Positions 32,995-43,124 of a stretch of 64,000 nucleotides of DNA are shown here, piece by piece. The notes under the pieces are model-generated. The model ran no database searches, was not told where the DNA came from, and saw only the letters and a list, made by a program, of their open reading frames with translations. Position numbers and translations under genes: made by a program. Positions within the stretch are counted from its first letter, which is position 1. Each line of letters begins with the position of its first letter. Source of the stretch: Linanthus parryae (lineage: Eukaryota; Streptophyta; Magnoliopsida; Ericales; Polemoniaceae); contig JALGPY010000002.1 of assembly GCA_023055425.1 (NCBI GenBank), forward strand, positions 136,147,927 through 136,211,926, given 5' to 3'.

Positions 32995-33847
32995 GTGAAT
33001 GAAACTGTATCTGTAGAGCCCAATGTCTCTTCTGAACCCGTTGTTCCAAAGAGTGCCATCCCTTCAGGGAGTTTTGATTCCGATTTAGATGCTCTTTCTT
33101 CTGAAAACCTTTTTGAAGTGTGGGGTTCGCAGACTGCGAGCACAATTACAGTTGAGAGGAATTTCGTGATTCCTGAGGCGTACTTTTCGAGCGAGACTCG
33201 AGCAGATCCGAGATTATCTGAAGCAGCAGGCTCTTGTTCGCAGTCAATAACACTCCTCGCCCCTCTGCAGTGAGTTGTCGAATGGACTGGTAAGGACATT
33301 CCCCCGTTTTTAACATTTTTATCTTTAGACCTACATATTTTAGGGATCGTCATGTTTTCATGCATAGGTGTTGATCGAGCTTTCCTTGAATGGTTATGAA
33401 AGTGCATGTATCCTTCCCGACCGCATTTCCTAGAGTACTGGAACTGTCACTGATAGAAAGAGGGAGCTTTTAAAGGAAATTTCCGTTCTCTTGGGAAAGA
33501 TTCATGAGACCACCCCCGCAAGCACCATAGTTTCCAGTGTTCAGGACTTTCTCGCAAGCACGCAAAGGCTTCAGCAGGCCGCGGCTGGGCGATTGGACTT
33601 GAACTTTCTCGTGCAGAGGTTGGCCAGAATCAAAATCTCTGCCAATCTCCGATCTGAGCTCGCTTCTTATAGAGAGGAGACAGCTGGTCTCAATGCGCGC
33701 ATGGAAGCGCTGGAACAAATGGATAAGGAATACGAGGCTGCTTTGAAGCATCATGAGGAGAATAAGACTCGCATTGAGAAGCTCGCTCCTAATTCACTCA
33801 AGTTTTCAGCGAGAGACTCCCTCCTGAAGGATTTCTACGAAGATTAA
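32995..33847 (+). pseudogene. Antisense gene of G2, C-terminal exons
   Basis: Two exons homologous to the end of the G1 antisense gene. The first (open from 32,995) has LFEVWGSQTAS where G1 has WSFWSSQLGTA, and ends in WTG just before GT at 33,290. The intron is 33,290-33,367 (78 nt, GT..AG). The second exon ends as a coiled coil (MGKIHETTPAS..., 33,491-33,847) with FSARDSLLKDFYED before TAA. Frameshifts occur around 33,400-33,480 and a TGA near 33,271. The PMD exon is missing because the element is truncated. No function can be assigned to the tail alone. Confidence 0.68.
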
Positions 33848-33962
33848 AATATCAGTACTGCTACTCCATTGCTTTGTGAAGTTTATTTTGATGTAACCTT
33901 TGTGCACTTGTGGCTGTGATCCCTTGGATCATCTGCTTATGTTTTGCGCGTACTGACTCCGC

Positions 33963-33963
<1 letters not shown>

Positions 33964-34011
<48 letters not shown>
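33964..34011. repeat. (ATT)n microsatellite
   Basis: About 16 uninterrupted ATT units just after the antisense gene of G2. G1 lacks it, so it grew after the two diverged. Confidence 0.97.
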
Positions 34012-34012
<1 letters not shown>

Positions 34013-34304
34013 TATTTTGAAATGATACCTTCATGCTTTTGATTGGTTCTTTTGTCTTTCTTCCATGCTCACAAAGTCTCGTGTTTGCTCCTTTGAACGA
34101 TATCGCCGTCAGGCTCGGGATTTTGTAAGGCCCGTCGCATGGCTACGCATAGATGCCCTATATTCACGCATGGTTGCGCTCGGTTGCTGCCATACGAGAC
34201 AGGCTTATGCACGTGTCTTTGTTGCCACCTAGGCACGCAGACTTACACTTGACTTTTTATGAGTTTTGCTACTTTCATCAAAAGATAGGCCTTTGTTGCA
34301 TTTG
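34012..34304. other. G2 spacer before the hairpin array
   Basis: No gene seen. It includes worn repeats of TGCTGCCATACGAGACAGGC type near 34,185-34,205 that resemble the array units. Confidence 0.4.
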
Positions 34305-34612
34305 GCCGTTATCTAAATAGATAGGTTTTGAGTTTACATAACTGCTACCATGTGATGCAGGCTTACGTTTATGTTTGTTTCTACCATATGAGGTAGGCTT
34401 TTAGTTTATGTTCGACTGCTATCTAAGTAGATAGGCTTTTAAGTTTGTAATCCTGATATCATATGAGATAGGCTTACGTTTACTTTTGGCTGCTATCTAG
34501 GCAACTGGGCTTTTAAGTTTGCAATCCCGCTACCATATGAGGTAGGCTTACGTTTATGTTTGGCTGCTATGTAGGTAGATAGGCTTTTATGCTGCTATCA
34601 TATGAGATAGGC
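34305..34612. repeat. Tandem hairpin array in G2, about 37-bp period, nine units of two alternating types
   Basis: Inverted repeats start at about 34,310, 34,345, 34,381, 34,419, 34,456, 34,493, 34,530, 34,567 and 34,595. Type 1 is CTATCTAAGTAGATAG-like; type 2 is CTACCATATGAGGTAG or CTATCATATGAGATAG. The C/T change in one arm is matched by G/A in the other, so pairing is kept. The array occupies the same place as the G1 array. Confidence 0.85.
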
Positions 34613-34658
34613 TTACGCTTTTAGAATGACAAGATCATATTCGTAGCTGATAAAAGAG

Positions 34659-34705
34659 CTCTCGTATGGGAGAGTTATTATTGATATGATTCCTCATATG
34701 GGAGG
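34659..34705. repeat. Pair of hairpins before the G2 pol end
   Basis: CTCTCGTATGGGAGAG (34,659-34,674) and CCTCATATGGGAGG (34,692-34,705). The second is identical to 8,624-8,637 in G1 and lies 52 bp beyond the pol stop in pol orientation. Confidence 0.75.
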
Positions 34706-34756
34706 ATTTGCGAAAGATATCTAATGAAAATATTTGATCGAAGTAAAAAAAAGGAG

Positions 34757-36172
34757 TTAGGGATAATACTTTTTTAGCCACCGCATGTTGATCGGAGTTG
34801 GTGTGGTGGCCGTTCAGTGGCAGCGTAGGATGTTGCAGTAACCACTATCTAAGACTTCTTTGACTTCAAAGGGTTCTTCCCAATTAGCCGCAAACTTGTG
34901 ATGGGGTGCCTCGTTCATGCAATGGTCAGAGGCCCGAAGGACTAGGTCACCTACTGCAAAGTCCCTAGGCTAGAACTTTTTGTTATAGGCGCGCGAGATC
35001 CTTTCCTTGTATCTTGTGTTTGCTTTTTTAGCCTCCTCACGTCGTTCCTCTAGTAGGACGAGATCATGGTCACGCTCGTTGTCATAGAGGGCACTGAAAG
35101 CCTGTCTTTCTGAGTTAACTTTGACTTCAGGTGGTACAACTGCTTCATCCCCATAGCATAACAAGAACGGAGAAGTCCATGTAGGAGTCCTAGGCGATGT
35201 GCGATATGCCCAAAGTTCTATTCCCAAGGAATCTGCCCATCTTTTGTGATCATCCACGACCATTTTGCTCAATATCCGCAGTAATGTCTTGTTGGTGGCC
35301 TCTGCTTGCCCGTTCCCCTTTGGATAATAGGGCGTCAAGCATATTTGTCTAATGTTGTACTCTATTAATTTTTCGGCCACCTGGCGATTGAAGAAAGGGG
35401 TTCCATTGTCAAATAATATGGTATTAGGGATACCAAAGCGATGAACGATGTTTTCCTGTATAAATTTGATCACGACCACTGCCTATGCCGTCTTGAGTGG
35501 GATTGCCTCAACCCATTTAGTAAATTTCTCTATTCTTGTGAGTATATATTCATTCCCGCGCGAAGGAGGTCGTATTAGTCCGATGAAATCCAATTACCAA
35601 GTATGGAACGACCATGGAGTGCCCAACGCGTGCAAGTTGACGGCGGGAGCATGGACTAAATTTCCATGGAATTGGCATTGCTGGCATCTTTTGACTTTTG
35701 CACGGCAATCAACTTCCTTGGTTGGCCAGAAGTACCCGACTGTTAGGAGTTGTCTGCATATCTTTGCATCTCCTTGATGTTCTACTTGATGAGACATTTC
35801 CATGACTTCCTGAGTCTCTTGCCTACTTAAACATCTGAGCAAGTTTTCCTTGTGTCCTTTTCGCCATAAGAATCCCTCCTGCAAGATGTATCGAGTTGCT
35901 TTCCTATTCAGCTTATCAGCCTCCTTTTTGTCAGTGGGCAGGTTCTCATCCCGTAGGTAGTCAATTATTGGTGTTCGCCAATGCTTATCTTTGATTGTGG
36001 CGATTTCCAGTGAGTCTTTGATCAATGCACACTTTTCGCAATTGCTCTGTATGATAGCCGCAAAGTATGACATCTGCGGCCAATGGATTCCATATCGTTG
36101 AGATTTCCTATGGATAGAAATCTCATCGTCTCCGCATGAATGTTGGTGGATCTTCTCCAATATTGCTCGACC
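34757..36172 (-). pseudogene. G2 integrase (stops and frameshift)
   Basis: Frames 35,594-36,160 and 34,970-35,479 and a short C-terminal remainder to the TAA at 34,757-34,759. The HHCC finger (SHQVEHQGD ... CQQCQ), the second catalytic segment (FDNGTPFFN, where the usual SDNG reads FDNG) and GNGQAEATNK are seen; the first Asp segment lies in the broken part near 35,500-35,594. A stop at about 34,967 truncates the C-terminal part. Confidence 0.88.
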
Positions 36173-37268
36173 TTATTTTTCCGTTACACATCGCATGAGG
36201 ATACCCCCAGGGCCTTTTTGGTATAGCAAGCTATCGTGTATGTAAAATCCTTTGACAGAAACCCAAGTTTCTTTACTGGTTCTTTCAGCCATCGCACGTA
36301 TAATGGGCTTTCTCCAATCTGTCTCTTCAGAAAGCTCCTCCTGACATAACTCTTTTACCAAGGACGGTGCCGCTTTGACTTGAATCAATATCTGGGCTGG
36401 GCATTTTTCAGGGCTAATTTTTGACTCCAAAGTAGCCAGTGCGTCGGCATGACGATTATCGGATATGGGAGTGTGCTCGTATTTGACGGATTTGAATTTC
36501 TGGACCAACTTCTGCACTATTGACCGATTTTTGAGCAAGTTAATTTCCTTTAGAGCGTACTCTCCTGCAGCTTGCTTGACGATAGATTTGAATCTCCCAT
36601 GACGATAAGATTCTGGACCTCTAAGGCTTTGGCTGCGAGGAGCCCTACAGTCAAGGCCTCATATTCGGCTTCGTTGTTGGTCACCGCAAAGTCTAGTTTT
36701 GTTGACATCTTGATGACTTCCTGGTCAGGCTTGATTAACACTATTCCAATTCCTCCTAATCTTGTCGAAGACCCATCAAAGTGCAGCTTCCAATACTGAT
36801 CGCTGATTGCATATATCTCAGGTCCTTCGGGCTCCTCTGACACAGGTTCGTAGTTTTCGTCTGGGAACTGGGCTAGCAAATCTGCCAATACTTGGGACTT
36901 AATTGCCTTTGGTCGCATACAGGTTATGTCATATTGGGAGATGGTCATGTACCATTATGCAAGTCTCCCGGAGGGAGGTGAATGCCCCAGAAAACAAAGT
37001 ATGGGATCATGCTTAGTTACAACAACCACTTTGTGAGAACCAAAATAATGCTTTAGCTTATCGATAGCGAAGAGCAAGGCGAAGAAGTGCCGTTCTATGT
37101 CTGTGTACCGGGATTCCGCAGATTGGATCATGCGCGAGATGTAATACACTGGCCTTTCTTGCCCTTGAAACTCCTGGGCTAGTAACGCTCCAATGGACCT
37201 CTTGGTCGAAGTCAGGTACAGCAGTAGAGGTGACCCTATCTGAGGTGAAATCATGACCCTCGAGGATG
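36173..37268 (-). pseudogene. G2 RNase H domains (dual)
   Basis: Minus frames 36,955-37,254 (first RNase H: SPLLLYLTSTKRSIGALLAQE), 36,550-36,948 (connection, then second RNase H LHFDGSSTRLGG and NNEAEYEALTVGL) and 36,173-36,538 (NRHADALATLES). The second RNase H keeps the EAEYEAL Glu that G1 has altered. Frameshifts separate all three. Confidence 0.86.
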
Positions 37269-38500
37269 TCAGTAGGCTTTTAATTTCTCAAATGCGGCAT
37301 GATGCCCCTCTGTCCATAGGAAAATCACGTTCTTCTTAAGAAAGCTGCTGAAGCAAAAGGTCAACTCCGCAATGGCCGGTATGAACCTTCGAAGATACGA
37401 AAACTTCCCTAAGAATGATTTTAATTCAGTTTGAGACCGTGGTGTAGGCAAGCTTGTGATTTCTAAGATTTTGGCTGGGTCAGGCTTTATCCCATGTCTG
37501 TGGATTACGCAGCCTAGGAATTTTCCAGATGTTACCCCGAAGGCACAGTTCATCAGATTCATTTTTAGCTGGAAGGCGCGGCATCTGTCGAAGACGTTCC
37601 TCAAGTCCCTTAGGTGATCTTGCTTTTGCCTCGATTTGACCACCAGGTCATCCACATAAACTTCAGCCGCAGCGTGCATCATGTCGTGAAATAATGCCAT
37701 CATCGTGCGCTGATATGTTGCCCCTGCGTTCTGTAGCCCAAATGGCATAACTGTGTAGTTGAATACCCCTACAGGCGTGATGAATGCCGTTTAATTTGCG
37801 TCTTCTGGACCTATTTTTATCTGGTTGTACCACTAAATCCATCCATGAAGCTGAACATTTCATGGCCGGCGATGGAATCAATCAACAGATCTATGTTCGG
37901 CAAAGGGAAATCGTCCTTCAGGCAGAACTTGTTCAGGTCCCTAAAATCGACACATACACGAAGGCTCCCATTCTTTTTCACAACAGGGACTATATTTTCT
38001 AGCCAAGTCGGATGGTGATTAGGCTCGATGAATTTGGCATCCAACAACTTGACAATCTCCTCCTTGATTTTGACATCTATCTCGGGCCGAAAGTTTCTCG
38101 CACTTTGCTTGATTGGCTTTGACCCTGGAACAATGTCCAGCCTATGCATAGTGATGCCTTGATCTAGCCCAGGCATCTCGTCATAATCCCATGCGAACAC
38201 TTCCCTATACTCCTTCAATAGTTGGATCAGCTCGTGTTCTTCCCTCTCGCTGAGATCCGCGCTCAAGAAGAATGTTCTCCTCTTTTCCTCGGTGGGGCTC
38301 AGGAATACTTCCTTTAATTCTTGCTTTTGTGGCCTTGGGCGATCTTCCATGCATTCAGGAGCTTCCTTGATTTCTCCTGATAATAAATCCTTGTTTTTAT
38401 CCGGAGCTTCCATCAGCTCATAAACTTGTCCAGGAGCACTTTCAACGAGGCAAGTCGAGGGCGACCCCATGTGTCTTTGGATGCGGTAGCGCTTCCTCTT
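37269..38500 (-). pseudogene. G2 reverse transcriptase
   Basis: Minus frames 37,817-38,869 (linker and RT up to FMDGFSG) and 37,269-37,748 (MPFGLQNAGATYQR, VYVDDLVVKS, GKFLGCVIH). A frameshift follows FMDGFSG near 37,817. The GKFLGCVIH stretch is uninterrupted here, showing the empty site matching the Copia B insertion in G1. Confidence 0.9.
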
Positions 38501-39616
38501 GTCGTGTTGCTCTTTACCGTCGTGTTGTACGGCTTTCTTCAAGGTATAAACTTTTTTATTGCTGTCAGCTACTTCGGGAGCTTCTCCCTGCCTAGGAAAC
38601 TTCTCCATTGGCTCCTTTCGCATTGTCATTACTCCGGCCGTTGATTGGCATATGATTTCCTCCTTGGGTAGTGGGGTCAACTGATTAAAGGATGGGGTGG
38701 TTCTGCCTGCAAACCACGCTGCTTCGGACAGGTGCCCTTCCTCCAGATCAAAGGGACTCACTGAGGCGGGTATCACGACCACCTTGTCCTTCCAGATAGC
38801 TTTCATTACTAGGTGCGCCGTAGAAGGCACTGCATCGAAGCGATGAATCCATGCTCGCCCAATGATCATATGGTAAGTCGCGTCGGCGTCGATGATGTGG
38901 AACTTGGCGAAACAGTTAATCTGCCCGATCTGGATTCTTAATCAAATCCATCGGGCCATCATTCTGGAGTCATCGCCAAAGCCTGCCAACAATTATGGCC
39001 TCTTTACGATTATGCTTTGAGGGACTCTTGCTAGTTGCAAGGTTTTGAGTGAAACTACATTCACCACGGCTCCACTATCGATAAAGGCCCGCTTGAATTT
39101 GACATTGTTGATGGTGGCCGTCACATACAGCAGTCTCTGATGTTCGCCGTCGATATTTCTGTCCGGGTCATCGAATGTCATGACCGGTCCTCCTGATTTT
39201 GCAGTCCTCATAACTTCCCAGTCGGAGACGACCAACTCTTCACCATGTTCCTTAGCTACTTTGAGGATCGTTTTCGTCATCTCGTGTCTGCAATTGTCTG
39301 AGAGATTCATTCTGTGAAAGAACTCAGTGATCCTGGTAGAGTTTATTATCCACTCGGTGCGCGAATCCTCCGTGTCAACACCATAGTCTTCACCCTCATG
39401 GATTTCCGCAATGTCCATGACTTCTCCATCCGCGACCTCTTCAAGGTCTAAGATCGAAATCATGGCTATTTCCTTCCCCTTGGACCTCCTCTGCGCATGA
39501 GATGGCAAGGGATCGTTACGCACCTCTTTGGACGGCTCCTTGGTGACTAGCTGCCCCTCCTCGATTTGCCTACTCATCAGCCATCTGAGCTTTTTGAATT
39601 CTTTGGTAGGGTGCAT
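38501..39616 (-). pseudogene. G2 protease and gag-protease linker
   Basis: Frame 38,993-39,616 has the linker (KGKEIAMISILDLEE) and protease active site AFIDSGAVVNVVSL; frame 37,817-38,869 begins with MIIGRAWIHRFDAVPS. A frameshift lies near 38,930-38,990. The active site is DSG, where G1 has DGG. Confidence 0.85.
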
Positions 39617-41064
39617 GACCTGTCTGTGGCATTCTTACCACCTGGGGTCTCGTAGTTGCTCCCCTGTTGGCCTATGTTCTAGCATCGGCGAAATTCCGTC
39701 CTTTCGCCACCTCTTGCAAAGACTGATTGCCTCTTCAACCGAACAAGGCAGAGGTGGTGCTTCCCGGGGCGCGGGCCGCCGCTGTTTATTGGGGGATGAT
39801 ACTTCATCGACATTGTCATCTCGCGTCTGCTTGTATCTGAGCTTCCCCACCTTGAAGTTGGGATACGCCTCCGTACACTCGTTAGCGTACCTCTTCTTCA
39901 TCCTTTCCACCAAGGGCTCCACGTTCCTGGTGCTTTCCACCAATCTGGAAAAGGTAGGCATACTTAAGTTAATGAGCATACCTTTGTATTCATCGCGCAT
40001 GCCCTGAAGGCATATCTCCACCAGTCGACTTTCCAAGACGTCATCGACGCACTCCAAGGACTTGGCCCTGAACCTCTTGATGAAGGCTACCCCCTCCTTG
40101 TCATGCCTCTGGTGCATGCGTGAGAGGTGGATAGTGGTGACCTTTTCTTTGACTTGGAAGAATTTGGTGTAGAACATCTTCACCATGTCTTCCCACGTCT
40201 TGACGGATCCTGCTTCCAGGGTCCCATACCACTTGTACACGACAGCCCCCAAAGACTTGGGAAACTCACACATCAATAACCTGGTGTCTACCCCGTGTGG
40301 GCCCATCATGTCAGCGAATCGCATCACATGCTTGTGTGCGTTCCCGCCGACGTCATCAAACTTCTCCCACTTGGTTGCTTTGTATCCCACAGGGTCGGGC
40401 ATCAAGTAAATATCCCGCGGAATGGGAGGCGCGCTGTCAACTTTTGGAATGACAGTATCTGTGAAGCTCTGGTTTGCAATGATGCTTTCTATACGTTTTT
40501 CCAAGGCCGTGAAGCCGGGAATGTAGGGCATTGTTGGATCATAAGGAGGTCGCGGTGGAAGTGCATGGCTGCCTAGAGCCCCACTTGCATGGTACGGCAT
40601 CACTGAGTATGACATAGGGTTTCCCGTTGCCATCAGGGAGGAGCTCGTCGGGATGCCCGGAGCCTGTGGCCCAAAACCACCAGAAAAGAAGATTGTGCAA
40701 CAGACGTATGCACTATAGACGTGGTTGTCGCCACTAGTAGAGGCAACGGGGCTGTCAGTGGTGGGACTGAAGCACCTGTGGTGGTGTTCTGAGCGATCCT
40801 TCCCAAGATTGTCATGATTTGAGAAATCAGGGTGGACTAGGCCTGCATCATCTGGGCTTGACTCTGAATCGTGGCTTGGAGTGCCTCTAAAGAGGGCCCT
40901 CCTTCAGAAGCTACCGGTGCACGGACACTGGGATTGGAAACGGTGTTGAGAAGTCCCTCTTCTCCTGAGGTCTCCTCGTGGAAAGGGGACCGATCGCCGT
41001 CACGAACGTTTGCGTCAGAAGACATTATGGAGGTGTTAAAAAGGGTTGAAGGTGGATGTTTCAC
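39617..41064 (-). pseudogene. G2 gag
   Basis: Frames 39,635-40,633 (core with WEKFDDVGGNAHKHVMRF and EICLQGMRDEYK) and 40,837-41,064 (N-terminus beginning before MSSDANVRDGD). The zinc motif is damaged: a stop replaces the first Cys context near 39,635 and the last Cys reads Phe (MHPTKEFKKL). A break at about 40,633-40,837 separates the N-terminus. Confidence 0.88.
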
Positions 41065-41080
41065 GTCGAGTTCACCAAAT
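41061..41080 (-). other. G2 primer-binding-site position block
   Basis: Minus strand after the LTR: ATTTGGTGAACTCGACGTGA. Same block as in G1 and G3 with a T at the variable place. Confidence 0.62.
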
Positions 41081-41688
41081 TGTGCTCACAGGAATCCCTC
41101 GAAGAGATCCAAGTGTGCACCTCAAGTAGAGAATAGGAACACAGAGAGATGTAGGGTGTGTGTAGGGAGAGGGTAAGCATTGGTAACTGCTCGAGAGAGA
41201 GAGACAGTAGGCTGAGAGAGAGAGTAGGTTGCTTAGCGTTCCAAGAGCCGAGATGTATCGGTCTCTACTCAATGTTGTAATGGAAAGCTAACGATCCTAT
41301 ATGTAGTGGGGAAGTGACCGTTGAGGGGATTAATGCACCATAAATGGCTGCTATATGATAGACCCCCAACGGCACGTTCTACCGTGTATATATGAATCAT
41401 TACGTATCTGCCCGCAAGTATCGGAGACCGTTATGAGATATGCCGCATTTATGGGACACGTAAGGCTAGAACTTCTCAGTCAGTTACCACAGGTCGCGCG
41501 CGAGTTTGGTTGTCGGACACGCGCGACGGGTCTTACCCTAGCCTCCAAACCACTAAGTCCCTACAAGTCCCGTGTTGGTACGCGAGGGCGCTGTCTCGCA
41601 GCCCCCACGTGGATAAGCATAGGTAGTTATCCGGTGTGTATGGAGCACAGTTGGGTGTGATCTGTCTGTCTAGAAAGCACTATCTACA
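41081..41688 (-). repeat. G2 5' LTR
   Basis: 608 bp, TGTGCTCAC...CTATCTACA. It resembles the G1 and G3 LTRs (shared CCAAACCACTAAGTCCCTAC and GTCTAGAAAGCAC). It ends inside the protease of G3; AAAGG (41,689-41,693) should be its target duplication. Confidence 0.9.
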
Positions 41689-42160
41689 AAAGGCTCTTTT
41701 GAAGTCGACACCATTGACTACTGCTGTCACGTATAGCGGCCTCTGGTGGCTCAGTCCTTTTGTCTGATTCTGCAAAGGACATTACCAAGCCATTCGAGCG
41801 TGCAGATTTGATAACCTCTTCGTTCGAGACTACCAGCTCTTTCCCGAAGTCTTTTGCGACCCTCATGATCGTCTTTATCATCTCTGAGCAGCACGCATCT
41901 GAGAAGTTCATGTCATCAAAAAAAACGTTTCAAATTTGTACGAGCCCCTCATTCGTTCAGCTCGAGCGTCTTCTGTGTCCACGCCGTAATCCTCCTCTTC
42001 GCGGATCTCCGCAACAATTAGCAGTTTTTCATCTGCATCTTCTTCGTGGTCACGATCGAGATCATTGCTGCCTCTTTTTCCTTAGAATCCGGATGTGAAT
42101 GGGATGGCAATAGATTGCTACGCACATACTTGGTTGGCTTGTTGATAAAATGGTGAGTCA
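41689..42160 (-). pseudogene. G3 gag-protease linker and protease start
   Basis: The minus strand reads a linker like those of G1 and G2 (HSHPDSKEKEAAMI, EDYGVDTEDARAERM, MNFSDACCSEMIKTIM), then VNGVDFKRAF, where G2 begins. Small frameshifts occur near 41,770 and 41,920. There is no gag core between it and the LTR. Confidence 0.8.
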
Positions 42161-42199
42161 TGGTGGCAAAATGGTTGATTTGAGAGATTTCAAGTTGGG

Positions 42200-42219
42200 T
42201 TCACGTCGGGTTCACCAAA
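42200..42219 (-). other. G3 primer-binding-site position block
   Basis: Minus strand after the LTR: TTTGGTGAACCCGACGTGAA, the cleanest version of the block shared by G1, G2 and G3. Confidence 0.65.
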
Positions 42220-42848
42220 TGTGTACAGATGATCCTGAGAGAGAGAGATCCAAGTTTACATCTTTAACAGAGAAGAAGAACAAGAACAAGCACAGAGAGT
42301 GAGAGTAAGGGTGTAGGGGAAAGAGTAAGCTCCTGCTAAGCGTCTGAGAGAGAGACAGTATGATGATTAACCAAAGAACCGAGAATTGAAATGGAAGGCT
42401 AACACTTCTATATATAGGGCAATGGAGTGAAATTTACGAGGGGTTAATGCATCCTTAAGTTACGGCTAGATATCCGCCTCGTATCGGCACGTTCGCCCAT
42501 GTATATTGGGCACGTTACACGATCATCCGTACATATAGGGACCGTTCAAATGGTCAGCCGCATATGTAGGGCACGTTACACAATCATTAAGTCTCTCAGA
42601 AAGTTAACAAGGGTCGCACGCGAGTATAGTCAAGGTCTCGTGCGCGACGAGCCTTTATCCAACCTCCAAGCCACTTAAACCCTACAACTCTCCCGCGGTT
42701 AGTGTCGAGGGTGACCCTGTCTCACAGCCCCCATATGGATAAGTATGAATATTAAGAGTAAGGATAGAGCAATAGTGGAGTACGGTCGAACCTCCTGGAT
42801 GGCTGCCACGTGGACAGTAAGGGATCTTCCTGTAATGCACTATCTACA
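42220..42848 (-). repeat. G3 5' LTR
   Basis: 629 bp, TGTGTACAG...CTATCTACA, homologous to the G1 and G2 LTRs. A CTATATATAGG block at about 42,407-42,417 is the likely TATA region. Confidence 0.88.
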
Positions 42849-43124
42849 ATAAACCAAATTAACAATTCATATCATCCCTACTGAACCTAGAGAGAATTCC
42901 TGGTATTTGTCCCACATTTGTAATCTTTTCAATTATTCTCGTTAATAGTATCATCACTTAAAACGGTTAACTATTAGCAGTATTTCAATTTTCCTAGCAT
43001 TTGCAAACACAAACTCAAAGCGCTGTGCCCACACAAGGTTTAGAGTAATAACTAGTTCAAAACGAAGTCTCATGGGTTCGACAACCCGGAATACCGGATT
43101 ATTACTGCACCAAAAACTGTACAC
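42849..43124. other. Spacer between G3 and Copia D
   Basis: No gene seen. It contains GGGTTCGACAACCCGG and GTACACTTGCACTTG near 43,070-43,130, which look like old retroelement sequence. Confidence 0.3.

Larger units (their letters stand above)
32995..41688 (-). mobile_element. Gypsy G2: truncated Tat-lineage element related to G1
   Basis: Minus-strand order: 5' LTR (41,081-41,688), PBS block, gag, protease, RT, two RNase H domains, integrase, hairpins, hairpin array, tail of the antisense gene. The polypurine tract, 3' LTR and PMD exon are gone, cut at the junction with Copia C. It diverges strongly from G1 in DNA but keeps the same architecture, so it is a different subfamily. Coding parts carry numerous stops. 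Confidence 0.9.
41689..42848 (-). mobile_element. Gypsy G3: remnant of a third Tat element, gag missing
   Basis: From the right: 5' LTR (42,220-42,848), PBS block, a short start codon region, then gag-protease linker and protease up to the point where G2 is inserted. Nearly all of gag is absent, joining the PBS region to the linker. The remainder beyond the G2 insertion is not in the window. Confidence 0.85.

Noticed and set aside
43066..43084. GGGTTCGACAACCC, resembling a tRNA T-arm/B box
   Set aside because: No matching A box or cloverleaf around it; spacing of the B box consensus is off by one.
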